Assembly (NCBI GenBank): GCA_937995735.1
Contig: CALKIZ010000005.1
Span: 1-41,567 of the forward strand
DNA length: 41,567 nucleotides
Reading direction: 5' to 3'
DNA from: an uncultured Neomegalonema sp.
Lineage (GTDB): Bacteria > Pseudomonadota > Alphaproteobacteria > Rhodobacterales > Rhodobacteraceae
Of the stretch, positions 9,355 to 20,358 are shown piece by piece. The position numbers and the translations under genes were made by a program. Positions within the stretch are counted from its first letter, which is position 1. The number at the start of each line of letters is the position of its first letter. The notes beneath the pieces were generated by a model. That model was not told the origin of the DNA. It worked only from the letters and a program-made list of their open reading frames with translations, and made no database searches.

Positions 9355-10107
9355 TTGGCGAAGGAAGCAGTCGAGGGTGAACTGAACATCGACCCGATGC
9401 ACCAGTTCGATATCAAATATTTCTTCGATATCGATCTTGGTATCGCGAATATTGGCTTCACCAACTCTGCCCTTTTCGCGTTTATCGCGGTTGCGGCGAT
9501 CGTTGTGTTCCTTTGGTCAGCGGTCAGCGGGCACAGCCTCGTGCCATCACGGATGCAATCGGTTGCCGAGAGCATCTACGAATTTGTTCGCAACATGGTA
9601 CGCGATACGGCAGGTGACGAAGCACTGAAGTATTTTCCGTATATCTTCACGGTCTTCATCTTCATTCTCGCCTGTAACCTGATTGGGATGATCCCTTACA
9701 GCTTTACGGTCACAAGCCATTTCGCAGTGACAGTCTTCTTAGCGCTGTCTGTCTTTATCAGCGTCACGGTCATTGGCTTCCTGAAGCACGGAATGCACTT
9801 TTTCTCGTTCTTCTGGCCTGCACAAGCGCCCGCCGCTCTGCGTCCGGTTTTGTGCATTATCGAAGTGATCTCGTATCTTGCGCGCCCGATCAGCCACTCG
9901 ATCCGTCTTGGCGCGAATATGATGGCGGGTCACGCTGTTCTCAAAGTGATTGGTGCTTTTGCTGGCGCCAGCGCACTTTTGGTCGTTCCTTCGGTGCTTG
10001 GCATCGTTGGTCTGACCGCACTCGAAGTTCTGGTTGCGGTTCTGCAGGCATACGTCTTCACGATCCTAACCTGCGTCTACTTGAACGACGCACTGAACCT
10101 GCACTAA
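9355..10107 (+). CDS. atpB: F0 ATP synthase subunit a
   Basis: About 250 residues with five to six membrane helices. It forms the proton half-channels beside the c-ring. The N-terminal NIDPMHQFDIKYFF and the essential-arginine helix SIRLGANMMAGH (the Arg contacts the c-ring carboxylate) are family hallmarks, as is the C-terminal LQAYVFTILTCVYLNDA. TTG 9355 is preferred: AAGGAG (9343-9348) stands 6 bases before it. The alternative GTG 9337 overlaps the atpI stop but lacks such a site. atpE follows 45 bases on. Confidence 0.96.
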   Translation: MAKEAVEGELNIDPMHQFDIKYFFDIDLGIANIGFTNSALFAFIAVAAIVVFLWSAVSGHSLVPSRMQSVAESIYEFVRNMVRDTAGDEALKYFPYIFTVFIFILACNLIGMIPYSFTVTSHFAVTVFLALSVFISVTVIGFLKHGMHFFSFFWPAQAPAALRPVLCIIEVISYLARPISHSIRLGANMMAGHAVLKVIGAFAGASALLVVPSVLGIVGLTALEVLVAVLQAYVFTILTCVYLNDALNLH

Positions 10108-10152
10108 CGCAACTGATGAAATACTAAAGTTTACAACCTAAGGAGCTACGCT

Positions 10153-10389
10153 ATGGAAGGCGATATCGCAAACATGGGGAAATACATCGGTGCTGGTCTT
10201 GCCGCGATTGGCATGGGCGGCGCAGGTATCGGTGTGGGTACGATTGCCGGTAACTTCCTCGCTGGTGCATTGCGCAACCCGGCAGCAGCACAAGGCCAGA
10301 CGCCTATGCTCTTCGTCGGCATCGCGCTCGCAGAAGCACTTGGAATTTTCTCGTTCCTCGTAGCTCTGCTTCTCCTCTTTGCGGTTTAA
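10153..10389 (+). CDS. atpE: F0 ATP synthase subunit c
   Basis: 78 residues, two membrane helices. Helix 1 has the GxGxGxG packing motif ([14 protein letters not shown]); the polar loop has [11 protein letters not shown]; helix 2 has the proton-carrying Glu in [14 protein letters not shown] do not see the extra Na+-binding residues, so proton coupling is likely. AAGGAG stands 8 bases before the ATG, stronger than for its neighbours, as expected for the multicopy subunit. Confidence 0.97.
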   Translation: MEGDIANMGKYIGAGLAAIGMGGAGIGVGTIAGNFLAGALRNPAAAQGQTPMLFVGIALAEALGIFSFLVALLLLFAV

Positions 10390-10410
10390 TTCAAACCCTG
10401 AGACAATAAC

Positions 10411-10453
10411 CGCGCGCTCTGTTTCTAAGGGCGCGCGTGATAAAAAGCGCTTT
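10411..10453 (+). promoter_or_regulatory. Stem-loop and palindrome between atpE and atpF'
   Basis: CGCGCGC (10411-10417) pairs with GCGCGCG (10431-10437); three inner pairs extend this to 10 bp around a 7-base loop. A perfect palindrome AAAGCGCTTT follows at 10444-10453. No T-run, so probably an mRNA-stabilising or partial-stop structure in the 164-base gap, which would raise atpE mRNA over the b subunits. Confidence 0.5.
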
Positions 10454-10553
10454 CATTAGAACGATGCTGGTTTGCATCTGAGAGCGTAAAATCTCAAATT
10501 CGGGACTTCTTCAGTGATCTGAAATCACAGAAAAGGTTCTACTGGAGCATCGG

Positions 10554-11093
10554 ATGGCGACGGAAAACATCGACCATGCACAGAGCGGTGGAATGCCACA
10601 GCTCGATTTTAGTACATGGGCGTCACAGATTTTCTGGACGGCGGTTGCACTGTTTGTCCTGTACAAAATTCTCAACGGCTCGATCTTGCCTAAGATCTCG
10701 GGTGCTTTGGAAGATCGCCATAACGCGATTGCGGACGACCTCGATAAAGCGGCAGAGCTGAAGCGCCAAGCTGAAGATGCTGAAGCCGCTCATACGGCGG
10801 CTTTGGCAACGGCTAAAGCGGATGCAAACAAAATAGTTGCTGAAGCGCAGAGCGAAATTGATGCTGAATTCGCAACAGCCTCTGCGGAAGCGGACGCTGA
10901 GATCGCGGCACGCACTGCAGAAAGCGAAGTTCGAATCAACGAGGTTCGGGCTGAAGCACAATCTAATGCCAAATCCATCGCTACCGATACTGCACAGGCG
11001 ATTATTGAAAAGCTCGCACCGGGCCTTTCCGATAAATCTACTGTTGAAGCGGCAGTGTCCCGCGCATTATCGGCCACTGGAGGCACAAAATGA
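10554..11093 (+). CDS. F0 ATP synthase subunit b' (peripheral stalk)
   Basis: 179 residues. A soluble N-terminal stretch and one membrane helix (about residues 22-44, ASQIFWTAVALFVLYKIL) precede a long Ala/Glu/Lys-rich coiled coil to the C-terminus. Alphaproteobacteria use a b/b' heterodimer; the longer N-terminus and its place before atpF mark this as b'. GGAG precedes the ATG. Its stop overlaps the atpF start as ATGA (11090-11093), so the two are translationally coupled at 1:1. Confidence 0.93.
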   Translation: MATENIDHAQSGGMPQLDFSTWASQIFWTAVALFVLYKILNGSILPKISGALEDRHNAIADDLDKAAELKRQAEDAEAAHTAALATAKADANKIVAEAQSEIDAEFATASAEADAEIAARTAESEVRINEVRAEAQSNAKSIATDTAQAIIEKLAPGLSDKSTVEAAVSRALSATGGTK

Positions 11094-11569
11094 CTGACTC
11101 AACCGCTGTTCTTATTGGCTTTTTGCTCTTTCTCGGCGTCTTAGCTTGGTATCGCGTTCCGTCCATGGTTATGGGAATGCTTGATAAGCGTGCTGACGGC
11201 ATCAAATCTCAATTAGACGAAGCCCGCGAAGCAAGGGAAGAGGCGCAACAACTGCTTGCCTCTTTCGAGCGCAAAACGGCTGAATCAAAGCGCGATGCGG
11301 AAACTATTGTCGAGCGCGCCCGCGCGGATGCAAAACGCGCGTCCGAACAAGCCAAGCTCGACCTGCAAGATACGATTGCCCGTAAATTGAAATCGGCTGA
11401 AGATCGTATCGCGCAAGTCGAGGTAGCAGCAACGCGGGAAGTACGCAATGCGGCGTCATCGGCAGCGGTCATTGCTGCATCTGATGTACTCGGCCAGAAC
11501 CTTGGCGGTGATAAAGCCGGCTCGTTGATTGATGATGGTATCGCTACGGTCGCATCAAAACTTCACTGA
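11090..11569 (+). CDS. atpF: F0 ATP synthase subunit b (peripheral stalk)
   Basis: 159 residues. One N-terminal membrane helix (TAVLIGFLLFLGVLAWYRV) and then a charged coiled coil, the architecture of subunit b, which with b' holds F1 against the rotor. It starts inside the stop of the b' gene. The F1 genes do not follow; in alphaproteobacteria they usually form a separate operon. A terminator lies 30 bases past the stop. Confidence 0.94.
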   Translation: MTDSTAVLIGFLLFLGVLAWYRVPSMVMGMLDKRADGIKSQLDEAREAREEAQQLLASFERKTAESKRDAETIVERARADAKRASEQAKLDLQDTIARKLKSAEDRIAQVEVAATREVRNAASSAAVIAASDVLGQNLGGDKAGSLIDDGIATVASKLH

Positions 11570-11599
11570 GCTTGGACCGAAAATCTGACCGATAAATCA

Positions 11600-11621
11600 G
11601 CGTCCCTTGGGGCGCTTTTTT
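11600..11621 (+). terminator. Terminator of the F0 operon
   Basis: GCGTCC-CTTG-GGGCGC stem (one wobble) followed directly by a run of T. Lies between convergent atpF and rnhA. Confidence 0.75.
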
Positions 11622-11643
11622 ATACAAGCCAGCAGGTCGATTG

Positions 11644-12096
11644 CTATGGCTTGAACGGAGCCATGCCCTGTCGTGCCAATTCGTCAGCGCGCTCATTTTC
11701 AGGGTGTCCGGCGTGTCCCTTCACCCATTCCCATGTAACATCATGGCGAGACGCAGCGGCATCGAGGCGTTTCCACAAATCTTCATTCTTAACCGGCTTT
11801 TTTGCAGCGGTGCGCCAGCCATTGCGCTTCCAACCATGAATCCACTTGGTCAAACCGTCTTTTACATAAGATGAATCCGTCACAATGGTCAGCTTAGACT
11901 CGCGCTCTAAAGCATCCAGCGCCGAAATAGCGGCGAGTAATTCCATCCGGTTGTTCGTCGTGTCGGCTTCCCCGTCGCAAAGCTCTCGTTCTTTGAGAAT
12001 GGTATCGCCTTCCTTTGCGATCAGCAGCACGCCCCACCCGCCAGGGCCGGGATTTCCACTACATGCGCCGTCTGTATAGGCGAAAAGGTCGGGCAT
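11644..12096 (-). CDS. rnhA: Ribonuclease HI
   Basis: 150 residues, close to the 155 of E. coli. It cuts the RNA strand of RNA:DNA hybrids such as R-loops and primers. The catalytic carboxylates are Asp9 ([11 protein letters not shown]), Glu52 (NNRMELLA), Asp74 (IVTDSSYV) and Asp138 ([10 protein letters not shown]), with the flexible His-loop GHAGHPEN. The basic handle [13 protein letters not shown] is present. GGAG stands 6 bases before the ATG. It follows ispH by 47 bases in the same direction. Confidence 0.97.
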   Translation of the reverse strand: MPDLFAYTDGACSGNPGPGGWGVLLIAKEGDTILKERELCDGEADTTNNRMELLAAISALDALERESKLTIVTDSSYVKDGLTKWIHGWKRNGWRTAAKKPVKNEDLWKRLDAAASRHDVTWEWVKGHAGHPENERADELARQGMAPFKP

Positions 12097-12143
12097 CGTG
12101 ATCTCCGGTCGAGAGTATACTGGTGGGGGCGGTTTATTAAGTT

Positions 12144-13094
12144 TCAGCCCGCGTCACGCAGCACTTTCGGGGCCTTGAATTCAATATTTTCAACGGCTGT
12201 TTCGACAATCTCAATCTCGACGTCGTAACGCTCCTTAAAGGCATCAACGACTTCATTGACCAACTCTTCCGGTGCGCTTGCCCCCGCCGTGATGCCAACC
12301 GCCTGAATGCCCTCAAGAGATCGCCAATCGATGTCCGTCGCACGGGGCGCAAGAACAGAATATTTGCATCCGGCCTTCGATCCAACCTCAACAAGCCGCT
12401 TAGAGTTCGACGAGTTCGGGGCGCCAATAACCACCAGCGCATCAATCTTTGGCGCAACAGCTTTTACGGCTTCCTGACGGTTGGTTGTCGCATAGCAAAT
12501 GTCTTCCTTGCCCGGCGCAACAACATTCGGAAAGCGCGCTTTAATCGCAGCGACAATCTCGGCGGTATCATCCACGGAGAGCGTGGTCTGAGTAACGAAA
12601 GCCAGCTTATCCGGGTTTGTGGGCGACACCTTTGCAACATTCTCAACCGTCTCGACGAGCGTGACGGCTCCATCAGGAAGTTGCCCCATCGTGCCTATGA
12701 CTTCGATATGGCCTTCATGTCCGATCATCAGGATCTCGTGGCCTTGGCGATGCAAGCGCGCGATTTCCATATGCACCTTTGTCACCAGAGGACATACGGC
12801 ATCAACGGCGAACATTTCGCGGCGTTTGGCTTCTTCGGGAACAGATTTCGGAACACCATGCGCTGAGAACACCACAGGACGGTCCGTCGGGCATTCGTCC
12901 AGCGTCTCCACAAAGATCGCGCCTTTATCGCGCAGGCCATCAACGACATATTTGTTGTGGACGATCTCGTGACGCACATAGACGGGCGCACCGAATTTTT
13001 CGATGGCCATTTCAACCATCTTGATGGCGCGATCAACCCCGGCGCAAAAGCCGCGCGGAGCCGCAAGGTAAAGTTTAAGAGCTGGTTTTGTCAT
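12144..13094 (-). CDS. ispH: 4-hydroxy-3-methylbut-2-enyl diphosphate reductase
   Basis: 316 residues. Last step of the MEP isoprenoid pathway, reducing HMBPP to IPP and DMAPP. Cys17 ([11 protein letters not shown]), Cys102 ([11 protein letters not shown]) and Cys201 ([10 protein letters not shown]) hold the iron-sulfur cluster; His43, His80 and the GHEGHIEV segment line the substrate pocket. The C-terminal [13 protein letters not shown] is typical. It starts 9 bases after the VOC gene and runs into rnhA. In many alphaproteobacteria thrB stands between ispH and rnhA; it is absent here. Confidence 0.97.
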   Translation of the reverse strand: MTKPALKLYLAAPRGFCAGVDRAIKMVEMAIEKFGAPVYVRHEIVHNKYVVDGLRDKGAIFVETLDECPTDRPVVFSAHGVPKSVPEEAKRREMFAVDAVCPLVTKVHMEIARLHRQGHEILMIGHEGHIEVIGTMGQLPDGAVTLVETVENVAKVSPTNPDKLAFVTQTTLSVDDTAEIVAAIKARFPNVVAPGKEDICYATTNRQEAVKAVAPKIDALVVIGAPNSSNSKRLVEVGSKAGCKYSVLAPRATDIDWRSLEGIQAVGITAGASAPEELVNEVVDAFKERYDVEIEIVETAVENIEFKAPKVLRDAG

Positions 13095-13103
13095 ATCCGC
13101 AAA

Positions 13104-13652
13104 CTAACCGACGCCTCGCTCTTGTACCAGTGCCGTAATCGCATCGGCGAGATGTTCATCGGTGATATTTTTTGCACCGGCTTCGACACGGATTTTATGG
13201 GCTTTCGCCAATACATCGGCATGAGTGCAGTCTTGCGGTGGATCAAACTTATAACAAGCAATTTCCATTAACTGGCCCAGCGGATCACGAAAATAGAGCG
13301 AATCCATAAATCCACGATCAACCTCTCCCGAATTGGTAAACCCGCCTTCGCGTAATCGTGCGGAGGCCTGAGTATAAGTCGCGCGGCTAACGGCAAAAGC
13401 GAGGTGATGCAAATTCCCGACACCGTTCGGATTAGGTGTCGGATCAACGGGTAAATCTTCGCGGGTAAAGATCGTAATCAACAGCCCGTCGCCGGGGTCG
13501 AAATATAGATGATTTGTGCTCTCATCGTCGAGATTAGGCTGCTCGAATACAAAAGGCATTCCAAGCACACCTTCCCAAAAATCTATTGATGTCTGACGAT
13601 CTGCGCCCACCAGAGTGATATGATGAACACCTTGGGCTTGAATAATTTTCAT
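13104..13652 (-). CDS. VOC-family protein, extradiol dioxygenase/glyoxalase-like
   Basis: 182 residues with two beta-alpha-beta-beta-beta repeats. Likely metal ligands are His in GVHHITLVG (about residue 10), His in LHHLAFAV, and Glu in GQLMEIACY, a 2-His-1-Glu set as in extradiol dioxygenases and glyoxalases. A C-terminal helical extension of about 45 residues (CTHADVLAKAHKIR onward) is also seen in ring-cleaving dioxygenase-like proteins. The substrate cannot be told. It leads the ispH-rnhA run and is divergent from tRNA-Arg. Confidence 0.75.
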   Translation of the reverse strand: MKIIQAQGVHHITLVGADRQTSIDFWEGVLGMPFVFEQPNLDDESTNHLYFDPGDGLLITIFTREDLPVDPTPNPNGVGNLHHLAFAVSRATYTQASARLREGGFTNSGEVDRGFMDSLYFRDPLGQLMEIACYKFDPPQDCTHADVLAKAHKIRVEAGAKNITDEHLADAITALVQERGVG

Positions 13653-13746
13653 ATTAACACACCGCTTTTGAGATAAGACTTTATCTACAGGGACTTATAT
13701 TTACGGCCTTTTCACCATCATCTTATCTCAGTATGTTGTGTGCAGT

Positions 13747-13823
13747 GTCCTCGTAGCTCAGCCGGATAGAGCACCAGATTCCTAATCTGGAGGCCACAGG
13801 TTCGACTCCTGTCGGGGACACCA
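13747..13823 (+). tRNA. tRNA-Arg(CCT)
   Basis: Complete cloverleaf: acceptor GTCCTCG/CGGGGAC with one wobble, D-arm AGCTCAGCCGGATAGAGC, anticodon stem CCAGA/TCTGG around TTCCTAA (anticodon CCT, reading AGG), T-arm with TTCGACT, discriminator A and encoded CCA. Confidence 0.96.
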
Positions 13824-13875
13824 CAAATCGTCGTTTCTTATTCAAGAACCAAGCACCGGCAGATGTTGAGGTCGC

Positions 13876-14298
13876 TTATGCGCCGAAGCTGTCATCTTTT
13901 TTGATCTCAACGCCGGCGATCCGCCACTCTCCATCGACTTCAAGCATCGCATATTCAGCGATGTAGGGAGAACCGGACTGATCGACAATTCGTAAACGCT
14001 GGACAATCAAGCCGCCCCGAGGAATTGCTTCTAAAAAATCAACCTCCGCTGGATTCCAAACCATCGGGTAACCGTTGCGGACCATGCGACCGAAGACATT
14101 AGGCGAAGGAAAAATCCGCTTAATATTCGGGGCCGCAAACTCATATGCGGTTCCAACGGCATCGGCTTGAAATGCCTCAAGTTGTGATTGAATGACATCC
14201 CGCGCAGCCTCTGCGCCGTCCGGCTCTTCAGCGGCTGACGCAGAGGCAAGCAGAATAAAGACAAGTGAAGTTCTGGCGATTTTACCGAATAAGCGCAT
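13876..14298 (-). CDS. Exported DUF4864-like protein
   Basis: About 140 residues. An N-terminal signal peptide (MRLFGKIARTSLVFILLASASA, cleaved near AEEPDG) is followed by an NTF2-like alpha+beta domain: DVIQSQLEAFQADAVGTAYEFAAP, IKRIFPSPNVFGRMVRNGYPMVW, and a C-terminal beta sheet ending DGEWRIAGVEI. That pattern is DUF4864, of unknown function. ATG 14298 is chosen because AGGA lies just upstream; two in-frame ATGs at 14322 and 14319 would add eight residues before the signal. It stands alone between two tRNA genes. Confidence 0.75.
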   Translation of the reverse strand: MRLFGKIARTSLVFILLASASAAEEPDGAEAARDVIQSQLEAFQADAVGTAYEFAAPNIKRIFPSPNVFGRMVRNGYPMVWNPAEVDFLEAIPRGGLIVQRLRIVDQSGSPYIAEYAMLEVDGEWRIAGVEIKKDDSFGA

Positions 14299-14538
14299 GT
14301 TATTTCCTTTTGTCTTCATCATTCATTACTCGGATGATCTACGGAAATCGGATGGATATTTTATCTGATACTACAATACGACGTAGGCTGTTCGAACACG
14401 GAGGCAAGTTGACGAACAATAAGACATCTGAAGAGTCTACGAACGGATTTCGGATTATAGAAGCGTTCCAAGATTTCGATGATTACGCGCGCCTGAGGCT
14501 TGCAATCGTGGTTTTACCGGCGTATCTGAAATGTGTGT

Positions 14539-14615
14539 GCCGCCTTAGCTCAGTTGGTTAGAGCACTGGTTTGTGGAACCAGGGGTCCCCCGTTCAAGCC
14601 GGGGAGGCGGTACCA
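14539..14615 (+). tRNA. tRNA-His(GTG)
   Basis: Acceptor GCCGCCT/AGGCGGT (G1:U72 wobble), D-arm with AGCTCAGTTGGTTAGAGC, anticodon stem CTGGT/ACCAG around TTGTGGA (anticodon GTG), T-arm CCCCG-TTCAAGC-CGGGG, A73 and encoded CCA. The base before position 1 is T, so the usual G-1 is not encoded. Confidence 0.96.
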
Positions 14616-14633
14616 TTTCAGTCCAACAATGGT

Positions 14634-15344
14634 CTATTTTTCTAAGCCATTCGGGCATTTAGCATCCAATCCGCAGAGAACTTCACGCCCGATACTCTCC
14701 GCAAGCAAGCGATGACCCAGCGCTGACATGTGAAATTTATCCCGTGCCAAAAGGCTGGGCAGCACCTTTGGCCCCGAATCGCGCATTTCCTCAAAACGAT
14801 CAACAACCGGAACGCAAAGCTCTTCGCCAACCGTATCAATCATCTCCGCCATTTCAGTATAATGGGGTTTGTTGGCAATGCGGGGATAGAATTGAGGATC
14901 GACCAGCATCGCATCCGCACCAGCAGCCCGAATAATGGCAATCCCTTTGCGTATAGTATCTGCCACATTTCCAGGATCGAGCCGGGCATTCGCATCATTC
15001 GTTCCGACCTGCCAAATGACCAGCGCCGGGTTGACCTCCGCTATCGCTTTGGGAAGACGGGCAAGCGCTCCTGTTGCCTTTTCTCCGCCGATACCGCGTG
15101 CAACAACTGTCGGCTTCAATTGCGAATCTTTTAAGGCTGGAGCGATTTGTTGCGGGTAGGCTGAGGTTTTACTCCCCGCACCAACGCCGCCTGTGCTGGA
15201 CGACCCAATCGCGAGCACATTAAACGACGGCAGTGCGGCACGTGTGTTTGGGAACGGGTCTAAAAGGTCGCAAGCATAGGCTTGACCAGCGCTCAGACCA
15301 ATGGCGATGATTATAGCTTGAAAGATTGCCTTGAGGACCATCAT
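14634..15344 (-). CDS. Exported SGNH/GDSL-family hydrolase
   Basis: 236 residues with an N-terminal signal peptide (about residues 1-24, ending AYAC). SGNH blocks: the Ser nucleophile in VLAIGSSSTGG (block I), a Gly in ARGIGGEKATG (block II), Asn in WQVGTNDANAR (block III) and the Asp/His pair in DKFHMSALGH (block V). These make it a lipase- or esterase-like hydrolase acting outside the cytoplasm; the substrate is unknown. It could act on acylated envelope sugars. Its start overlaps the recG stop by 4 bases (ATGA), so translation is coupled to recG. Confidence 0.85.
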   Translation of the reverse strand: MMVLKAIFQAIIIAIGLSAGQAYACDLLDPFPNTRAALPSFNVLAIGSSSTGGVGAGSKTSAYPQQIAPALKDSQLKPTVVARGIGGEKATGALARLPKAIAEVNPALVIWQVGTNDANARLDPGNVADTIRKGIAIIRAAGADAMLVDPQFYPRIANKPHYTEMAEMIDTVGEELCVPVVDRFEEMRDSGPKVLPSLLARDKFHMSALGHRLLAESIGREVLCGLDAKCPNGLEK

Positions 15345-17425
15345 GCGGCTCCCAGATAGCGAATTGAGTCGTCACGCTCCATCAAATAGAGCAACACACG
15401 CAGGGCTTCTCCGCGTGCAGTTTTTAGCTCGGCATCTTGCGAAACGATCAAGCGGGCATCATCGCGCGCGACTTCCAAGAGGTCCGCATGAACCGCAAGG
15501 TCAGCAAGGCGCATTTGCGGCAAGCCCGCCTGTTTGATCCCAAGCAGATCCCCTGCCCCGCGCAATCTCAAATCTTCTTCCGCAATCTTGAAGCCATCCT
15601 CTGTCTCTCGCAAAACGGAAAGGCGCGCACGGGCATTATCTCCCAATGGTCCCTGATAGAGTAAAACACAACTCGACTCGCCGGAGCCACGCCCAACCCT
15701 GCCGCGAAGCTGATGCAATTGCGCGAGGCCAAAACGTTCAGCGTGCTCGATTACCATAATCGTTGCTTCGGGAACATCCACGCCGACCTCAACAACGGTT
15801 GTTGCGACGAGCACTTGGCACTCGCCAGCCTTGAAAGACGCCATCGCCGCATCTTTCTCGGCAGGCTTTAATTTACCATGTGTCAAAGCCACAACATCTT
15901 CGCCTAAGGCCCTACGCAATGCGCGGGCGCGATCTTCCGCAGCGGCTAGGTCGATAATGTCGGATTCCTCGACCAACGGGCATATCCAATAGGCGCGAGC
16001 GCCCTTGGCAATTGCAGAGCGCAGGCTTTCAATAATTTGGTCATACCGCGCAAGAGAGACCATACGTGTCTCTATCGGTTTTCTGCCGGGAGGTTTTTCG
16101 TCCAGAATCGAGATATCCATATCGCCGTAACTCGCCAAGGCAAGCGTGCGGGGAATAGGCGTGGCACTCATAACAAGAATATCTGCGCCTTCACCTTTTT
16201 CGGCAAGCTCATTGCGTTGGTTGACACCGAAGCGATGCTGTTCATCCACGACCGCCAAACGCAGGTCTTTGAAGCTCACATCCGATTGAAACAGCGCATG
16301 AGTGCCAACAACGATCGAGACGTCGCCATTCACGATGCCGTTCAAAATAGCGTCGCGCTCAGCTCCTTTGTTGCGTCCGGTAAGCAAGACAATCTTGATG
16401 CCAACGATTGCACACAAAGGTTCCAAACCGGCAAGATGTTGACGCGCAAGAATTTCAGTTGGCACCATCAAAGCCGCCTGTCCACCAACTTCGGCGGCGT
16501 TCAACATCGCCAGAAAAGCAACCAGAGTTTTTCCCGCACCAACATCGCCTTGCAGCAATCGAAGCATTCTTTTGCTTTCGGCCATGTTGTCATGGATTTC
16601 CCCGGCGGCACGCTTTTGCGCGCCTGTAAGCGAGAACGGAAGCGCCGCCTCCACTTTTTTTCGCAGCGAGCCATCCCCTTTTGTGATGCGACCTTTAGAG
16701 CGTCGTCGCTTTGCGCGCACTAAGGCCAGAGCCAGTTGGTGCGACAAGAGTTCATCGTATGCGAGACGTTGCCGTGCCGGGGTATGCGCCTCGATGTCTT
16801 CAGCACTCTGCGGCGAATGCAGCGCGCGCACAGCATCTATCCAAGCAGGCCAACCCTGTTTTGATAACCATGCAGCATCCTGCCACTCGGGCAAATCAGG
16901 AGCCATCGCAACTGCTGACCGTACAGCTTTGGCAATCGCTTTTTGGTTTAAACCCGCAGTCGCCGGATAGATTGGTTCAAATCCATCCGGCGTTTCTCCA
17001 TCATTGGGATCAATGATCATATCCGGATGCGGCATCTGCGCAACGCCATCGTAAATTTCAATCTTGCCGCTGACGATCCTTTCCTCGCCTTGCGGTAAAA
17101 TTCGCACGAGATACTCCGGATGCGCGTGAAAGAAGACGAGCATAAAATCGAGCACTCCATCGTTCACAGTTATTCTATACGGCGCACCTCGTCGGCTTGG
17201 AGCTGAATGACGTCCCACTGTTACGCGCACTGTAACGACATTTCCCTCAACTGCTCCCTGCACCGTCTCTCGCAACCGGCGATCAATGACACCGGAGGGC
17301 GGCAAAAACAGAGCATCGACGATTTTTGCGACTCCCAACTTCTCGTAAAGCGGGGCGGTCTTAGGACCGACACCATCGAGTTTTTTCGGCTCTGCAAAAA
17401 GAGGAAAGAGAATTTCTGGACGCAT
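15341..17425 (-). CDS. recG: ATP-dependent DNA helicase RecG
   Basis: 694 residues, normal for RecG, which reverses stalled forks and moves Holliday junctions. The N-terminal wedge/OB domain (about 1-190) is followed by superfamily 2 helicase motifs: Walker A QGDVGAGKT (Lys299), DEQH in VVDEQHRFGVNQR, motif III SATPIPRTLAL, motif IV-VI region VATTVVEVGVDVPEA and HQLRGRVGRG. The C-terminal TRG part has the usual LLGIKQAGLPQMRLADL. It lies downstream of ligA and a small membrane protein on the same strand. Confidence 0.97.
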   Translation of the reverse strand: MRPEILFPLFAEPKKLDGVGPKTAPLYEKLGVAKIVDALFLPPSGVIDRRLRETVQGAVEGNVVTVRVTVGRHSAPSRRGAPYRITVNDGVLDFMLVFFHAHPEYLVRILPQGEERIVSGKIEIYDGVAQMPHPDMIIDPNDGETPDGFEPIYPATAGLNQKAIAKAVRSAVAMAPDLPEWQDAAWLSKQGWPAWIDAVRALHSPQSAEDIEAHTPARQRLAYDELLSHQLALALVRAKRRRSKGRITKGDGSLRKKVEAALPFSLTGAQKRAAGEIHDNMAESKRMLRLLQGDVGAGKTLVAFLAMLNAAEVGGQAALMVPTEILARQHLAGLEPLCAIVGIKIVLLTGRNKGAERDAILNGIVNGDVSIVVGTHALFQSDVSFKDLRLAVVDEQHRFGVNQRNELAEKGEGADILVMSATPIPRTLALASYGDMDISILDEKPPGRKPIETRMVSLARYDQIIESLRSAIAKGARAYWICPLVEESDIIDLAAAEDRARALRRALGEDVVALTHGKLKPAEKDAAMASFKAGECQVLVATTVVEVGVDVPEATIMVIEHAERFGLAQLHQLRGRVGRGSGESSCVLLYQGPLGDNARARLSVLRETEDGFKIAEEDLRLRGAGDLLGIKQAGLPQMRLADLAVHADLLEVARDDARLIVSQDAELKTARGEALRVLLYLMERDDSIRYLGAA

Positions 17426-17519
17426 CGCAGATCAATACATCGGAGTGTGGCCTGTGAAAAGGCCGGCACAGGCTATTCTGTTTTACGCAATAACGGTCTG
17501 TGCCAAATTAAACCAAGAT

Positions 17520-18110
17520 TTAGCAATCGGGGTTAAGATGTAAATACAGGCTGCGCGTCGGACGTGGCGCTTCGGGTGGCGAAGATATTCTTCCTACGTC
17601 GTAAGTGTAACACCTCACCATGTCGCCCGGAATCAATGCTGCCGCAATCTTTTCTAAGCGAGCCGCCATTTTTACACCCGAAAGCGTCCGTTCAGCACGG
17701 CCAAATTCTGCGCTTAGATTGGTAAACGGATCATCAATGCCTCGACTCGGTTCGATCATATGGGACGGCAAGTGCAGCGTTACCTTGTTAGGAAGATTAT
17801 CTTTTTCAGTGACTTCAATGCGTTTAGGATCGGCTTCAGGAAAAGCCGCAAACACGATTTTTGCGCTTTCGCCTTTTGGTCCATTATCGACCGCACCTGA
17901 ATTCATATGCACGATGGCCATGGCGACAAACAAGATAATTGGCACTATAGCAATAACAAGGATCCGGTTATGCAGACCGATTTTCCGGCGTCTTTTCCAG
18001 CGCGCTTCACGTCGCAGACTGCCCGGCTTAACCGGACGCGCACTTCTGACACTGCGCTTTTTGGGCGTTAAGTCCGGTGAAGCAGTGGGTATGGTCGTTG
18101 TGGCATCCAT
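17520..18110 (-). CDS. Hypothetical membrane protein between ligA and recG
   Basis: 196 residues. Residues 1-46 are basic (KKRSVRSAR, RREARWKRRRK) and cytosolic, then comes one membrane helix (ILVIAIVPIILFVAMAIVHM), then a domain of about 120 residues predicted outside. That domain contains VTLHLPSHMIEPSRG and two cysteines, near MVRCYTYDVG and at the penultimate residue (NPDC). I do not recognise the family. It starts 34 bases after ligA ends and lies 94 bases before recG, so it is probably part of that transcript. The ribosome-binding site is weak. Confidence 0.7.
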   Translation of the reverse strand: MDATTTIPTASPDLTPKKRSVRSARPVKPGSLRREARWKRRRKIGLHNRILVIAIVPIILFVAMAIVHMNSGAVDNGPKGESAKIVFAAFPEADPKRIEVTEKDNLPNKVTLHLPSHMIEPSRGIDDPFTNLSAEFGRAERTLSGVKMAARLEKIAAALIPGDMVRCYTYDVGRISSPPEAPRPTRSLYLHLNPDC

Positions 18111-18144
18111 GCGTCCCGTTTCGCAAGGGCCGTGCCGATTCGTA

Positions 18145-20295
<2,151 letters not shown>

Positions 20296-20358
20296 TTAAC
20301 GCAGCAAACCTTCTGACACACTTATCAAAGTGCATATAATTCAAAATTGAGAGGTCGA

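Noticed and set aside
13670-13729. GAGATAAG and CTTATCTC inverted repeat before tRNA-Arg
   Set aside because: 8-bp arms 44 bases apart in an AT-rich gap; could be chance and matches no element I know.
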